A stretch of DNA of 64,000 nucleotides from Gordonia tangerina (GCF_021556435.1 NZ_JAKGCU010000015.1:1-64000), one strand, 5' to 3'; counted from the stretch's first letter, positions 9,555 to 17,566 are shown. Notes: a model not told the origin generated them from the letters alone. Program-made: numbers and translations.

Positions 9555-10820
9555 TCACACGTAGAAGTCGAGTTCTTCCTGACGCTTGAGCAGGTCACGC
9601 ATCCGATAGGGATCCTCACCGAAGAAGTACAGCAGACCCCAATGGGTGCCGAAGGCGGTGCGTTTGGTGACGGTCTCCTCGAGTGGCTCGGAGAGGTCGT
9701 TGGTCTCGTAGTAGTCGTCGTCGGCGGTCTCCTCGGGGATCTCGAGATTGGAGACCACCCGGCGGCGTGGATACACACCGAAGCATCCCGCGACGCCGGC
9801 GGCGTCGACCACCTCACGCGGGAAGAAGGCATCGATCTCCTCCTCGGTGGTCTTCGGGTCGAAGGACAGCACCAGCGCTTGGTAGGCATTGAATCCGTAC
9901 GCACGTTCCAGCAGCTCGAACACCTTGAAACCCGGTGGCCGGTAAGCGACTTCGCCAAAGTACATTTCACCGTCGTTGGTCACGAAGTATTCGGGGTGCA
10001 CGAATCCGAAATCGATGTCGAAGGTCTTGATCAGCTTTTCGATCTGTGCGGTGATCGCCGGACGGTACTTCTCCAGTTCCGGGGTGGCGGGCACGAAGAC
10101 CGAATAACCCAACGTCACGTATTCGGAGATGTTGAGAAACTTGATCTTGCCGTTGTGAATCCACGCCTCTACTGCGAACTCCCAGCCATCGAGGTGCGAC
10201 TCCATCAGGACCGGGAACTCTTCTTCCGGAATGGTGTCGACCTCGTCGGGGGTACGGATCACCCGGTGTCCGAGGCAGCCGGCCTTGTCGAAGGCCTTGA
10301 GATGGATCGGGTCGTTGGGATCACCGTCGAGTTTGAGCAGGGTCTGATTCACCCGGCGCAGAAAGCGCACTACGTCATCACGGTCGTGCGCTTCTTCGAA
10401 GATGCCGACCCGGATACCACCGAGCTGGGCGCGGCGCTTCATCAGCGCTTTGTCACGCAACAGCATCGCCTGGCCGAACAGCCGCGGCTTGTTCATCAAC
10501 ACCGAATTGATGGCGCCCGCCCACTCGACGGTTTCCTCGAAGAGCGGGATCGCGACGTCGACACCCATATCCTGCAACGTCTCGGCGATCTCCATCGAGC
10601 GGTCGTTGAGGCGCTCGAAGTTCCAGGAGAGATACGGGATGTTGTGTTCGGCGCAATATTCTTCGGCCCAGTCGGGGGCCACCACCACGTAGCGGCGGTC
10701 GAATGAGTCGACCGCCTCGATGGCGCCAAGACTCCAGCCCAGCAAGGCCACATAGCCTTTGTCGGGGTTCTTGGGTGCCTTCGCGGGTGCGTCATGTGTT
10801 GCTGTGGCAGGCGCGGTCAT
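9555..10820 (-). CDS. ATP-grasp-fold ligase
   Basis: 421 residues. The order of elements fits ATP-grasp carboxylate-amine ligases: an N-terminal Rossmann-like part (GYVALLGWSLGAIEAVD), a central lid region with ALMKRRAQLGGI and FPVLMESHLDGWEFAVEAW for nucleotide contact, and a metal-binding end with FGFVHPEYFVTNDGEMYFGEVAYRPPG, where E and N/P residues close the Mg-ATP site. Such enzymes activate a carboxylate as acyl phosphate and join it to an amine or thiol. Substrate is unknown. Good ribosome site AAAGGA before ATG 10820. It is the first gene of a pair with the papain-like protein. Confidence 0.8.
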   Translation of the reverse strand: MTAPATATHDAPAKAPKNPDKGYVALLGWSLGAIEAVDSFDRRYVVVAPDWAEEYCAEHNIPYLSWNFERLNDRSMEIAETLQDMGVDVAIPLFEETVEWAGAINSVLMNKPRLFGQAMLLRDKALMKRRAQLGGIRVGIFEEAHDRDDVVRFLRRVNQTLLKLDGDPNDPIHLKAFDKAGCLGHRVIRTPDEVDTIPEEEFPVLMESHLDGWEFAVEAWIHNGKIKFLNISEYVTLGYSVFVPATPELEKYRPAITAQIEKLIKTFDIDFGFVHPEYFVTNDGEMYFGEVAYRPPGFKVFELLERAYGFNAYQALVLSFDPKTTEEEIDAFFPREVVDAAGVAGCFGVYPRRRVVSNLEIPEETADDDYYETNDLSEPLEETVTKRTAFGTHWGLLYFFGEDPYRMRDLLKRQEELDFYV

Positions 10821-10877
10821 GCATGTCCTTTCGCTGCAATTCGTGCGCGGTTCATGCTGCTTCTTCCTGAACCCAAC

Positions 10878-11535
10878 CTACAGAGGACGCCCAGCGGCCT
10901 CCACCGGGTACGCGCCGATCGGGCCGATGACCGTGTCGAAAACGGCAGGCGGACGTCTGCAACTGCAGGTCAGAGCGCGGGTGACAGGGCCTGCCATAAG
11001 TGCGGCGATTCCTTGGCCAGCGAGCACGACCTGATAGAGCCCCTCGTCCGGGGTCACGTCACGCTTGATGTCCGCGGGCCCGAGCTGACCGGCACCGGCA
11101 TAGAGGAACAACGTCTTTCCGCGGAGCTGGTCCAGACGACGAGCCGGGGCGTGATCGCGCCAACCGCCGGACCCGACGGGACCCCACATGTTGTCGGCGT
11201 TCGCACCGGTGAGCGAGGGCGTCGCGCCGCGATCGCCCGTCTGCCGTCGGCAGTCGAAACCCGCATCGATCAGTGGCGGCAGTTCCTGGGTCAGGAATAT
11301 CTCCCACGTGGGTTTGCCGACTGATGGGTCGCGACGTTCCCAGTCGGTGTAGAAGGTGCCGTACGCGCCGGTCGGGAGCACCACCGTTACGTCTTTGTCG
11401 GCAAAGAACTCCTCTGCACCACCGGCCCGGAGCCAGTCAGATGTGCGCCCGCGGCGGCGCAGCCTGAGCTGTTCCCGCCGCTGCCACACTCAGTACGATC
11501 AGCGCGGCGCCGACGGCACGCCAAGCAGTCCGAAC
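10878..11535 (-). pseudogene. Decayed antigen-85-type mycolyltransferase (esterase)
   Basis: Pieces of a secreted mycolyltransferase lie in different frames. A signal peptide reads AVGAALIVLSVAAAGTAQAA at about 11514-11455 and stops at 11438; its probable start codon is GTT (11535-11533) where GTG would be expected. In another frame follow FFADKDVTVVLPTGAYGTFYTDW and PTWEIFLTQELPPLIDAGFD, then a jump directly to ANADNMWGPVGSGGWRDHAP and LRGKTLFLYAGAGQLGPAD. The segment between, which in the family holds the G-x-S-x-G nucleophile, is missing, and the C-terminus is scrambled. The gene cannot make active enzyme. It supports a mycolate-containing host. Confidence 0.78.
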
Positions 11536-11662
11536 ACAGAAATTCCTTCACGTTCTCCCCCGCCCCACGTGCCCGTGATCTATCCGAGAGGAGTTACCGC
11601 ACCGCGGTGTGACCCACCGGACAAGGCGAGACGGACACCTCCGCCGTCGGACAGAGTCCGCC

Positions 11663-12409
11663 TCACACGGTCCCGCGCGCCGCCCAGGCGGTGGCAACCA
11701 CCCGGAACGGTCCCGACCCCAGACGATCCCGCGCGACACCCTCGAGGCGTGCGCGTGCGTCGGCATCCAGTCGCTGGACGTATTCACCGGCCGGACCCAC
11801 GCCGAACGTGTGGGGCTCCCACCATTCCTCGAAGGCGGGGTGTTCGATGTCGACCGCGATGGACTCCTCGACCACCGCGCGTAGGCCGACGTCCACGAAC
11901 AGCTCGGTCAGATGGCCCCGGTGCGCTCCGGACAACAGCGCCTCATCTTCGGCGTCGGGATCGAGCACGTGTACCGCATCCCAGAACGGCGCCAGCGCAC
12001 CGGTCGGCCCGTCCCAGACACACGCCGCGACCACCCCGCCCGGCCGCGTGACGCGGGCCATCTGCCGGATGCCGCGTACCGGATCGGTCATGAAATGAAC
12101 CACTAACTGTGCCATCGCGGCATCGAATTCGGCGTCGCCGTAGGGCAGTTCCTCTGCCGTACCGGTCCGGACATCGACGTCGGGGAGCCGCTGCCGGACC
12201 GCCGCGACGAACGGCGGCGACGGGTCTATCGCCGACACCTCGGCCCCATTTGAACCCAGGTGCGCTGCCAAAGCTCCTGGGCCACAGCCGACGTCAAGTA
12301 CCCGTTGGCCGGCGCGGACGCCGGCGAACGCCGCGAAGACGCCCGCCAACGGCTCCGCATAACGCCCCATGAATCGGGCGTATGCCTCCGACGGGACGGC
12401 AAAGCTCAC
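11663..12409 (-). CDS. Class I SAM-dependent methyltransferase
   Basis: 248 residues of the UbiE/Methyltransf_11 type. SAM-binding motif I is VLDVGCGPGALAAHL near residue 38-52, followed by an acidic motif II (VSAIDPSP) and post-motif RVTRPGGVVAACVW. The C-terminal half, with AFEEWWEPHTFGVGPAGEYV, is typical of small-molecule methyltransferases of unknown substrate. ATG 12409 is the only good start. No operon partner: the next genes are the mycolyltransferase remnant downstream and the GH43-like gene 94 bases upstream on the same strand. Confidence 0.85.
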   Translation of the reverse strand: MSFAVPSEAYARFMGRYAEPLAGVFAAFAGVRAGQRVLDVGCGPGALAAHLGSNGAEVSAIDPSPPFVAAVRQRLPDVDVRTGTAEELPYGDAEFDAAMAQLVVHFMTDPVRGIRQMARVTRPGGVVAACVWDGPTGALAPFWDAVHVLDPDAEDEALLSGAHRGHLTELFVDVGLRAVVEESIAVDIEHPAFEEWWEPHTFGVGPAGEYVQRLDADARARLEGVARDRLGSGPFRVVATAWAARGTV

Positions 12410-12503
12410 CTGGTCATTTTAGGTCCGCAGGTCAGGACGAGGAACCGGTCCGTCGAATGACATCGAGGAGAACGACGCCCCACTCGCGGCCCTGGTCTGG
12501 AGA

Positions 12504-13478
12504 TCAGGCGGGTTCGCGCAGGATGCCGATGTGGCGCACCGTCCCGGACAGTCGCGGCAGCGTTCTCGGCGGCGACCACGACCGCAGCCCGTCTGTGCTG
12601 TCGGAGTACAGGTACCGTCCGCTGCGGTAGGCGTCCAGGTAGATCCGCCAGGTTCCGTTGGGCAGCTGGGTGAGCACCGGCCCCTCCACGAACCGACCCC
12701 AGTTCCGGGTGGGCACAAATCGATACGGTCCGGCCAGCGACGGCGCCACCGCATGCTCGATGACCTTCGTCGTCTCGTTCTTGGTGAACGCGTGATAGGT
12801 GGCGCCGATCTTCACCACGGTGGTGTCGATGTGGTCGGCGCCGATCCCGACGATCGGTACCGGTGGACTCCACACCCGCAGCGACGGATCGAGCGCGGTC
12901 ATCACGTAGGGCACGAAGCCGCCGCCGGTCGACATCGACAGGATCACGTTGACCCGGCCGCCGTCGACGAAGAACTCCGGCGCCCACGCCTTGGTGGTGA
13001 ACGGCGACAACGACGGGAGTTCACTGGAGCCGGCCGACCCCGACGAGTCGGATCCGCTCGAACCGAACAGGCCCTTGCCGTCGCCGGTGCCGGGCAACAG
13101 TGCGCAACACAGCGGGACCGGCCAGTTGCCGATGGGCGTCCACGACACCCGGTCCCGGCTGCGCGCGAAACCGATGTTCGCGCCGTCGACCGTCGTGTAG
13201 GTGATGTAGTACCAGCCGTCGGTGTTGCGGAAGATGCTGGCGTCGCGCACACGACCGGCCGGCGGCCGGTAGGCCGACTTCCGCAGCAGCCGGAAGTTCG
13301 TGGCGTCGGTCGACGTGTAAACGTCCATGTCGCGGTCGGTGGCGTTGCTGAAGCCGACCATGGTGTAGCGCCAGCCGGACGGCGCGGCGTTGCCGGTGCC
13401 CTGCGCCGAGACCAGCAGTCCCGCGGCAGTCAGCACGATCGTCATGAGGGAGAACACTGTTCGCCTGGTACGCGTCAC
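12504..13478 (-). CDS. Secreted glycoside hydrolase, GH43-like five-bladed propeller
   Basis: 324 residues from GTG 13478, giving a signal peptide with basic start (RTRRTVFS), hydrophobic core and cleavage near GNAA-P. Repeats of the propeller type follow: MDVYTSTDATNFRLL, VRDASIFRNTDGWYYITYT, KAWAPEFFVDGGRVNVI and FVEGPVLTQLPNGTWRIYLD. The APEFF and EGP-x-L stretches are the usual GH43 marks, the latter carrying the likely acid Glu. Substrate would be arabinan- or galactan-like (inference; cell-wall arabinogalactan is possible). A Ser/Gly-rich insertion sits near residue 145. Longer starts up to 13595 would overlap the divergent methyltransferase and are rejected. Confidence 0.72.
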   Translation of the reverse strand: MTRTRRTVFSLMTIVLTAAGLLVSAQGTGNAAPSGWRYTMVGFSNATDRDMDVYTSTDATNFRLLRKSAYRPPAGRVRDASIFRNTDGWYYITYTTVDGANIGFARSRDRVSWTPIGNWPVPLCCALLPGTGDGKGLFGSSGSDSSGSAGSSELPSLSPFTTKAWAPEFFVDGGRVNVILSMSTGGGFVPYVMTALDPSLRVWSPPVPIVGIGADHIDTTVVKIGATYHAFTKNETTKVIEHAVAPSLAGPYRFVPTRNWGRFVEGPVLTQLPNGTWRIYLDAYRSGRYLYSDSTDGLRSWSPPRTLPRLSGTVRHIGILREPA

Positions 13479-13581
13479 TGGTGCAGTATCGACGACGACA
13501 CCTGCACCATGCACAACTTTCGGGATAGGTGCGCGAAGATCGTCCTGACGAGAACGGTTCATCGATGGCCGGAGCCACCGC

Positions 13582-14184
13582 ATGCAAGATGACAAGATCG
13601 GCTCACGCTATGCCCAGGTCGCCGACCTCTACATCGACATGTTCGGCAGCCCGGACCGCGTGGACGCCGCCGACCGTGCCTTCATCGCCCGCCATCTCGG
13701 TGACGTCACCGGTCCGGTCCTCGACGTCGGGTGCGGACCGGGACATCTCACGGCCTACCTCGCCGATCTCGGTGTCGCGGCACGCGGGATCGATCTGGTG
13801 CCGGGCTTCGTACACAATGCCCGGTCCACCCGACCCGACCTCGATTTCACCGTCGGATCGATGCGCGCGCTCGATGTGCCGGACGGATCGCTGGGCGGAA
13901 TCCTGGCCTGGTACTCGCTGATCCACCACGATCCGCACGAGGTCGGCGAGATCGCCACCGAGTTCCGCAGAGCCATGGTCGGTGGCGGCGTACTCGTCGT
14001 CGGATTCTTCGAAGGAGCCGTGGTGGAACCGTTCGACCACAAGGTCACGACCGCCTACCGCCGACCGGTCGACGACATGTCAGCGGTGCTGGCTGCGGCC
14101 GGGTTCGTCGAGATCGAGCGCACGCGCCGGGCCGGCACCGATACGGCGCGTGCACATGCGGCACTCGCCGTCCGCGCTCGGTAG
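13582..14184 (+). CDS. Class I SAM-dependent methyltransferase
   Basis: 200 residues, Methyltransf_11/25 type. Motif I reads VLDVGCGPGHLTAYL (residues 47-61), motif II ARGIDLVPGF, then MRALDVPDGSLGGILAWYSLIHH and MVGGGVLVVGFFEG. The unusually short C-terminus ends in an AAGFVEIERTRR strand, common in this group. Substrate unknown. Divergent from the GH43-like gene, with a 103-base shared promoter region. Not related closely to the methyltransferase at 11663-12409. Confidence 0.85.
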   Translation: MQDDKIGSRYAQVADLYIDMFGSPDRVDAADRAFIARHLGDVTGPVLDVGCGPGHLTAYLADLGVAARGIDLVPGFVHNARSTRPDLDFTVGSMRALDVPDGSLGGILAWYSLIHHDPHEVGEIATEFRRAMVGGGVLVVGFFEGAVVEPFDHKVTTAYRRPVDDMSAVLAAAGFVEIERTRRAGTDTARAHAALAVRAR

Positions 14185-14227
14185 CGGCCGCAGAGTCGAT
14201 GCTGTGCCGGGGACCTTCAATGACGCT

Positions 14228-14425
14228 TCAGACCACCATGTCGGCCGGGAGTTGCAGCGCCTCGCCAAAATTGTCGTCGATCAGAAGCACGGCGTCCGAC
14301 GGCGTCACTCGCACATCGCCCGGTCCCTCCGAAGCGGAAGGTGCGAGACGCTCGATCGGGCCGGATTCCACGAGTGCGCTGCGCCTACTGCGGGAACGAA
14401 ACTCGATCCACCCGCCAAGACATCT
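14228..14425 (-). other. Start-less open frame, possible gene fragment
   Basis: In the 324-base gap after the methyltransferase the minus strand keeps an open frame ending at 14228 with residues such as ALVESGPIERLAPSASEG and DAVLLIDDNFGEALQLPADM. It has no credible start codon above GTG near 14367 and no ribosome site. I do not recognise it. It lies just outside the first ychF-end repeat and may be the chewed end of an older gene. Confidence 0.25.
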
Positions 14426-14459
14426 AGGGGCGATTCATAACCGCAGGTGGCGAGCGATC

Positions 14460-14486
14460 TTAGACATTGAACCGAAATTCGACCGG
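14460..14486 (-). repeat. Copy A of the ychF 3' end (far end of the island)
   Basis: The minus strand here reads P-V-E-F-R-F-N-V-stop with codons GTC GAA TTT CGG TTC AAT GTC TAA, which is the usual ending of YchF (DVVEFRFNV in relatives). It lies 5 kb from the real ychF and in the same orientation. I take it as the displaced original 3' end, an attR-type scar. Flank TCGCG is shared with copy B. Confidence 0.65.
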
Positions 14487-14508
14487 TTTGCGCGACCGAT
14501 AACGTGCG

Positions 14509-14799
14509 TCAGCCGCCTTCCCCGATCGTGACCGAGTACCGGCGTTCTATGCCGACCGTGGCGCGGCCCCACTCGCTCTCCGCAACTCGACCCTGGTGGA
14601 AGGCAAACGCGGACTCGTCGGCAAATCTCTCGGCAACCCGCCAGACCAATGGATCGTTGGTCCGATCGACATCGAAGGACAAGCAACCCGGCTCGCATCG
14701 GGTCAGTTCGAGGTGACGGCGCAAGTGCCGTTCGACAACGTCAGCCTCGTTGGAGTTCGCACAGACGAGATGACCCGTAAGGACGACCTCGCCCGTCAT
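14509..14799 (-). CDS. ABM-domain (antibiotic biosynthesis monooxygenase-like) protein
   Basis: 96 residues, one ferredoxin-like ABM domain: VVLTGHLVCANSNEADVVERHL, then CEPGCLSFDVDRTNDPLVW and a FADESAFAFHQGR segment, the usual EPG-x-L/F and F-x-D-x-x-A-F-x-x-H signs. Such small dimeric proteins are quinol or hydroquinone monooxygenases or haem/ROS-handling enzymes. Its ATG (14799) overlaps the higA stop (14796-14798), so it is translationally coupled to the toxin-antitoxin genes, which is odd for a metabolic enzyme and suggests it travels with them. Confidence 0.8.
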   Translation of the reverse strand: MTGEVVLTGHLVCANSNEADVVERHLRRHLELTRCEPGCLSFDVDRTNDPLVWRVAERFADESAFAFHQGRVAESEWGRATVGIERRYSVTIGEGG

Positions 14800-15098
14800 G
14801 CCGACTGCAGCGGAATGATCGCATCAATCTGCTCGGCGGCACGGTCCTCGGCGAGGTCAAGGTCGTAATGCGACTGCAAATTGAGCCAGAATTGAGCCGA
14901 CGTGCCAAAGTACTTCCCGAGTCGCAAGGCCGTGTCAGCGGTGATCGCACGCTTGCCGTGCACGATCTCGTTGATGCGGCGCGGAGGCACACCGATTGAC
15001 ACTGCCAACCTGTTCTGCGTGATGCCGAAACCCTCGATGAAGTCCTCCATGAGGACTTCCCCTGGATGGATCGGCGCGATCTTGTCAGTGGTAGTCAA
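14796..15098 (-). CDS. higA: HigA-type antitoxin, XRE family
   Basis: 100 residues from TTG 15098, which has a very strong ribosome site (GGAGGAGG, 8 bases upstream). The start [41 protein letters not shown] is the classic HigA/VapI helix-turn-helix, followed by [23 protein letters not shown] and a short acidic tail. It would bind and neutralise HigB and repress the operon. The start overlaps the end of higB by 14 bases. A longer frame to 15191 lies inside higB. Intact antitoxin beside a truncated toxin. Confidence 0.88.
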   Translation of the reverse strand: MTTTDKIAPIHPGEVLMEDFIEGFGITQNRLAVSIGVPPRRINEIVHGKRAITADTALRLGKYFGTSAQFWLNLQSHYDLDLAEDRAAEQIDAIIPLQSA

Positions 15099-15288
15099 CG
15101 ATCTCCACCTCCTCCGGCCCAGTGTCCGCCCAGACGAAGCAGATTCGCCACTGGTCATTGATTCTGATGCTGTGTTGTCCCGCCCGATCACCTTTCAGCG
15201 CTTCGAGCCGGTTCCCGGGTGGGACCCTGAGGTCGTCGAGCGACTTTAAACCTGAACTCGACCGGATCACGCGACCAATGAACATCAC
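15085..15288 (-). pseudogene. higB: HigB-type toxin, N-terminus lost
   Basis: The last 45 or so residues, [19 protein letters not shown] and [16 protein letters not shown], are typical of the C-terminal half of HigB/RelE-fold mRNA-cleaving toxins, including the conserved basic and aromatic residues. Full-length members have about 92 residues and a helical N-terminal third. Here that third is replaced by unrelated residues encoded by a ychF-end repeat (copy B), giving at most 67 residues. The toxin is probably inactive, cut when an element inserted or was deleted at the repeat. Confidence 0.75.
15242..15268 (-). repeat. Copy B of the ychF 3' end, fused to higB
   Basis: Reads D-P-V-E-F-R-F-K-V on the minus strand and lacks the stop. 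Alignment with copy A by eye gives about 29 of 39 identical bases, extending beyond the coding match into a shared GGTCGCG flank. It forms the junction between the vapBC module and the truncated higB. Confidence 0.6.
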
Positions 15289-15653
15289 TCGACCGCGGCA
15301 TCCACCCCGGCCTCCACGGACACCGCACTCAACCGCTTATCCCGTGTCCACAGCCGCCCGCCATCAACGAGAAGCACGGAGCCCAGCAGCCCTGCATCGA
15401 CTGGACTCAATCCGCGACCCCAGAGTCGCCGGGTCTCGATGAGATGAAGCGACTCCGCATGAGTGAGAACGGGAAACTGGACGAGATTGCCGAGAAGGTC
15501 GATCACTGCCTCCCGGTTCGCGATCGATCCCATCGCGAGTTCCTCGGCGACCGTTGGGTGACAACTGATCTCACCGTCCCCGAGCAGAGCGGTCAACCGT
15601 TCGTTCTTGGTATGCAGATGGTCGATCCAGACCGACGTATCAACGAGGATCAT
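15285..15653 (-). CDS. vapC: VapC-type PIN-domain ribonuclease toxin
   Basis: 122 residues with the four PIN acids in place: Asp5 in [13 protein letters not shown], Glu in TVAEELAMG (about residue 38), Asp in [11 protein letters not shown] (about 92) and Asp in LWTRDKRL (about 105). These bind Mg/Mn for RNA cleavage, in VapC proteins usually a tRNA or rRNA site. Its ATG overlaps the vapB stop by 4 bases. Appears intact. It closely resembles the group of mycobacterial VapCs paired with short ribbon-helix-helix antitoxins. Confidence 0.9.
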   Translation of the reverse strand: MILVDTSVWIDHLHTKNERLTALLGDGEISCHPTVAEELAMGSIANREAVIDLLGNLVQFPVLTHAESLHLIETRRLWGRGLSPVDAGLLGSVLLVDGGRLWTRDKRLSAVSVEAGVDAAVE

Positions 15654-15847
15654 CCGACCGACGAACGGCGACGCGGAGCAGCCGCGGCCGTAGGATCTGT
15701 GCCGCCGAGCGCAGCGAGGCGACGCGCACTCTCCATGCGGATCAACGCCTGCAACCCTTCGCGAATGAGCGCCGCTCTCTCATGAACCCCGGTCAGCTCG
15801 GCCGCCTTCGCCAGAAGCTCGTCGTCAAGGGTCACCGTCGTGCGCAT
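15650..15847 (-). CDS. vapB: VapB-type ribbon-helix-helix antitoxin
   Basis: 65 residues. MRTTVTLDDELLAKAAELTG is the beta-strand and first helix of a ribbon-helix-helix DNA-binding domain of the VapB/DUF2191 type, followed by ERAALIREGLQALIRMESARRLAALGG and a basic tail that would fill the VapC active site. First gene of the vapBC operon and likely autorepressor together with VapC. Confidence 0.9.
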   Translation of the reverse strand: MRTTVTLDDELLAKAAELTGVHERAALIREGLQALIRMESARRLAALGGTDPTAAAAPRRRSSVG

Positions 15848-15948
15848 GCCGCATCTCCAATCGCATCAAACTATGTCGTTGATGATGCCATGGGCTCGGT
15901 ATTCTCGTCTCGCCACGTGACCCTGCCAGCCGAGATTCCGGTGCTCAC

Positions 15949-15971
15949 TGGAACCGATATTCGTTGCGACC
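15949..15971. repeat. Possible degenerate ychF-end repeat (copy D)
   Basis: The minus strand reads CGAATATCGGTTCCA, 13 of 16 bases like copy A, with the same GGTCGC on its outer side but a shortened gap. It lies at the start of the decayed GNAT gene. Weak on its own; listed because of its place in the array. Confidence 0.25.
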
Positions 15972-16324
15972 ATTCAAGGACGGCGACGCTTCGCTGATCA
16001 TCACGGCATCGCACGACCCGATGATCCCGATGATTTCATCGGTCCGCAGCTCCAGTTCCACCGAGACCCCCTTGCTTCATCCACCGTCAACATGACCGTC
16101 TCCCAACCGGCATCGGCTACCCGTTCGCGATTGCGACGACCGAGGCCGACGTGGCCGTCGGGCAGATCGGACTGTGGACGCGCGACATTTCCGAGGGTCG
16201 CGGGTCGACGGGCTACTGGTTCGCCGAAACACGTCGCATCCGTGGGTATTGGCAGCGTGTGGGGGCCGAACGCCGCGACATGTTCGTCTACAGCCAACTC
16301 GCCGAGCACACCGTGAGACGTTGA
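15964..16324 (+). pseudogene. Decayed GNAT-family acetyltransferase
   Basis: Three parts of one acetyltransferase are seen. Frame 1 from TTG 15964 gives LRPFKDGDASLIITASHD and PMIPMISSV, a normal N-terminus. The next frame from about 16080 gives IHRQHDRLPTGIGYPFAIAT and VAVGQIGLWTRDISEGR, then STGYWFAE. It then jumps to RIRGYWQRVGAERRDMFVYS and a stop at 16322-16324, so the acetyl-CoA-binding loop and helix (Q/R-x-x-G-x-G/A) are deleted. One frameshift and one deletion, no function expected. Its last bases merge into the tandem ychF-end repeats. Confidence 0.7.
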
Positions 16325-16372
16325 ATCGGCACTCGACTACAAGTTGAACCGGAACTCGACAACGTTCCGTGA
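16317..16372 (-). repeat. Copies C1 and C2 of the ychF 3' end, in tandem
   Basis: C1 (16337-16372) reads S-R-N-V-V-E-F-R-F-N-L-stop on the minus strand. Directly beside it C2 (16317-16337) reads V-E-C-R-F-N-V without stop. As DNA the pair is GTTGAATCGGCACTCGAC and GTTGAACCGGAACTCGAC, 23 bases apart, differing at two positions. They mark the border between the HEPN module and the vapBC/GNAT module. Confidence 0.65.
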
Positions 16373-16405
16373 GTTGGTGCCATGTGAGCGGAAGCGTCGG
16401 TCCGT

Positions 16406-17566
16406 CTAATAGTCCATGTTGTCGATCATCTCCTGACGATAGGCATGAGCGTCTATCAGCTTCTCCAGGTCCCCGTGGGTATCGAGACTGTTACACACCT
16501 GGGCTATGAAATCCGCGTCGAACCGGATGTTCAGCCCCGAGTCGATCCACGCCATGGCGTGAGGAAGGGTCCTGACCAAGTAGGCGTCGATGTCATCGAA
16601 TAGGTCGAATACCCCCGCGATACCATTCTCCGAGACCGGGTGGAACGAGAACAGTGGGCTGTCGCGAATGCTGGACATGCCAACCGGAAGAGCCCCAAGG
16701 CCCGGCGTGTGCAGGTACACAGTAGCGCCATGCCCCTTCTCGAAACCGCCATGCGAGTACGGGTTTCTCCATCGTTCGACGACTTCCACCAGTCGCTCCC
16801 GGAGCCTGGTCGCCTCCTGGTCGGAACTGTCGATGACTCTCTGCCACTTGTCGCCCCAGCGAGCGCCGATGATCTTGGTCAGATTGTCCGAACTCGGATC
16901 AAAGTCGCGGAACGGGAGCGCCAGGACAAAATCGTGTTCCAGCACGCTCAGATAGGCAGAGATCGCCGCCACGAGGTCGTGAGAGGCGTTCAGCGCCATG
17001 ACATTCTTGCCCGAAACGTGACTCCACCACTTTCCGCCGTCCGGACTCTCACCGCTCTCGTTGACGTCCTCTACAAAGTCGGGTTTGATCGCCCGCTGGC
17101 GGAAGTAGTCGTAGGCACGACGTAGTTGCAGGTGTTGGTTGACCACCGTGACGTTTCCGGAGTTGAGCGTATCGCCGGCCGTCTCGGTCAGCATCGCTTC
17201 AACAGTTCGGACCGCTGAGGTCAGCTTCTTCAGGATCTGCCTCAGGACGGCATCCGCTTGATCTTCGGTGAGGTCGCCGCTGATGCGAAGCCTCAGGCCG
17301 AACTTCTGGTGCGCAAGGCTGCAGGGGTGCCCCTTGTATTGGAACAACACCCACCACGCGACCTTCTCCCACGGCCCTGAGTGAGGTATCCCGATGAGAG
17401 CCAGCGCATGCCGGAGCAACACAGGTACCGGCGCATCCTGTGGCGACACGTTCAAGGTGAAGGTGGGAAGTGCGCTGTCCTGATCTTCGGCGAGAACGGG
17501 AGCACTGAAATCCCTCAGTGCGGTGGTGGACAGATACTCTCCTGCAGCTTCAGCCGGTGTCGACAC
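16406..17566 (-). CDS. HEPN-domain protein of unknown family
   Basis: 386 residues from GTG 17566. I cannot name the family. The useful mark is WRNPYSHGGF: Arg267-Asn268 and His272 form the R-N-x3-H motif of HEPN RNases and HEPN dimerisation domains, in a predicted helix after RLRERLVEVVERWR. Other parts are a helical N-terminal half with DLTEDQADAVLRQILKK and an acidic C-terminus (FDLFDDIDAYLV). No membrane segment. Codon use and G+C look lower than in flanking core genes. It is divergent from a second HEPN gene across 289 bases. A role in defence or toxin-antitoxin systems is inferred from domain and island only. Confidence 0.65.
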   Translation of the reverse strand: MSTPAEAAGEYLSTTALRDFSAPVLAEDQDSALPTFTLNVSPQDAPVPVLLRHALALIGIPHSGPWEKVAWWVLFQYKGHPCSLAHQKFGLRLRISGDLTEDQADAVLRQILKKLTSAVRTVEAMLTETAGDTLNSGNVTVVNQHLQLRRAYDYFRQRAIKPDFVEDVNESGESPDGGKWWSHVSGKNVMALNASHDLVAAISAYLSVLEHDFVLALPFRDFDPSSDNLTKIIGARWGDKWQRVIDSSDQEATRLRERLVEVVERWRNPYSHGGFEKGHGATVYLHTPGLGALPVGMSSIRDSPLFSFHPVSENGIAGVFDLFDDIDAYLVRTLPHAMAWIDSGLNIRFDADFIAQVCNSLDTHGDLEKLIDAHAYRQEMIDNMDY

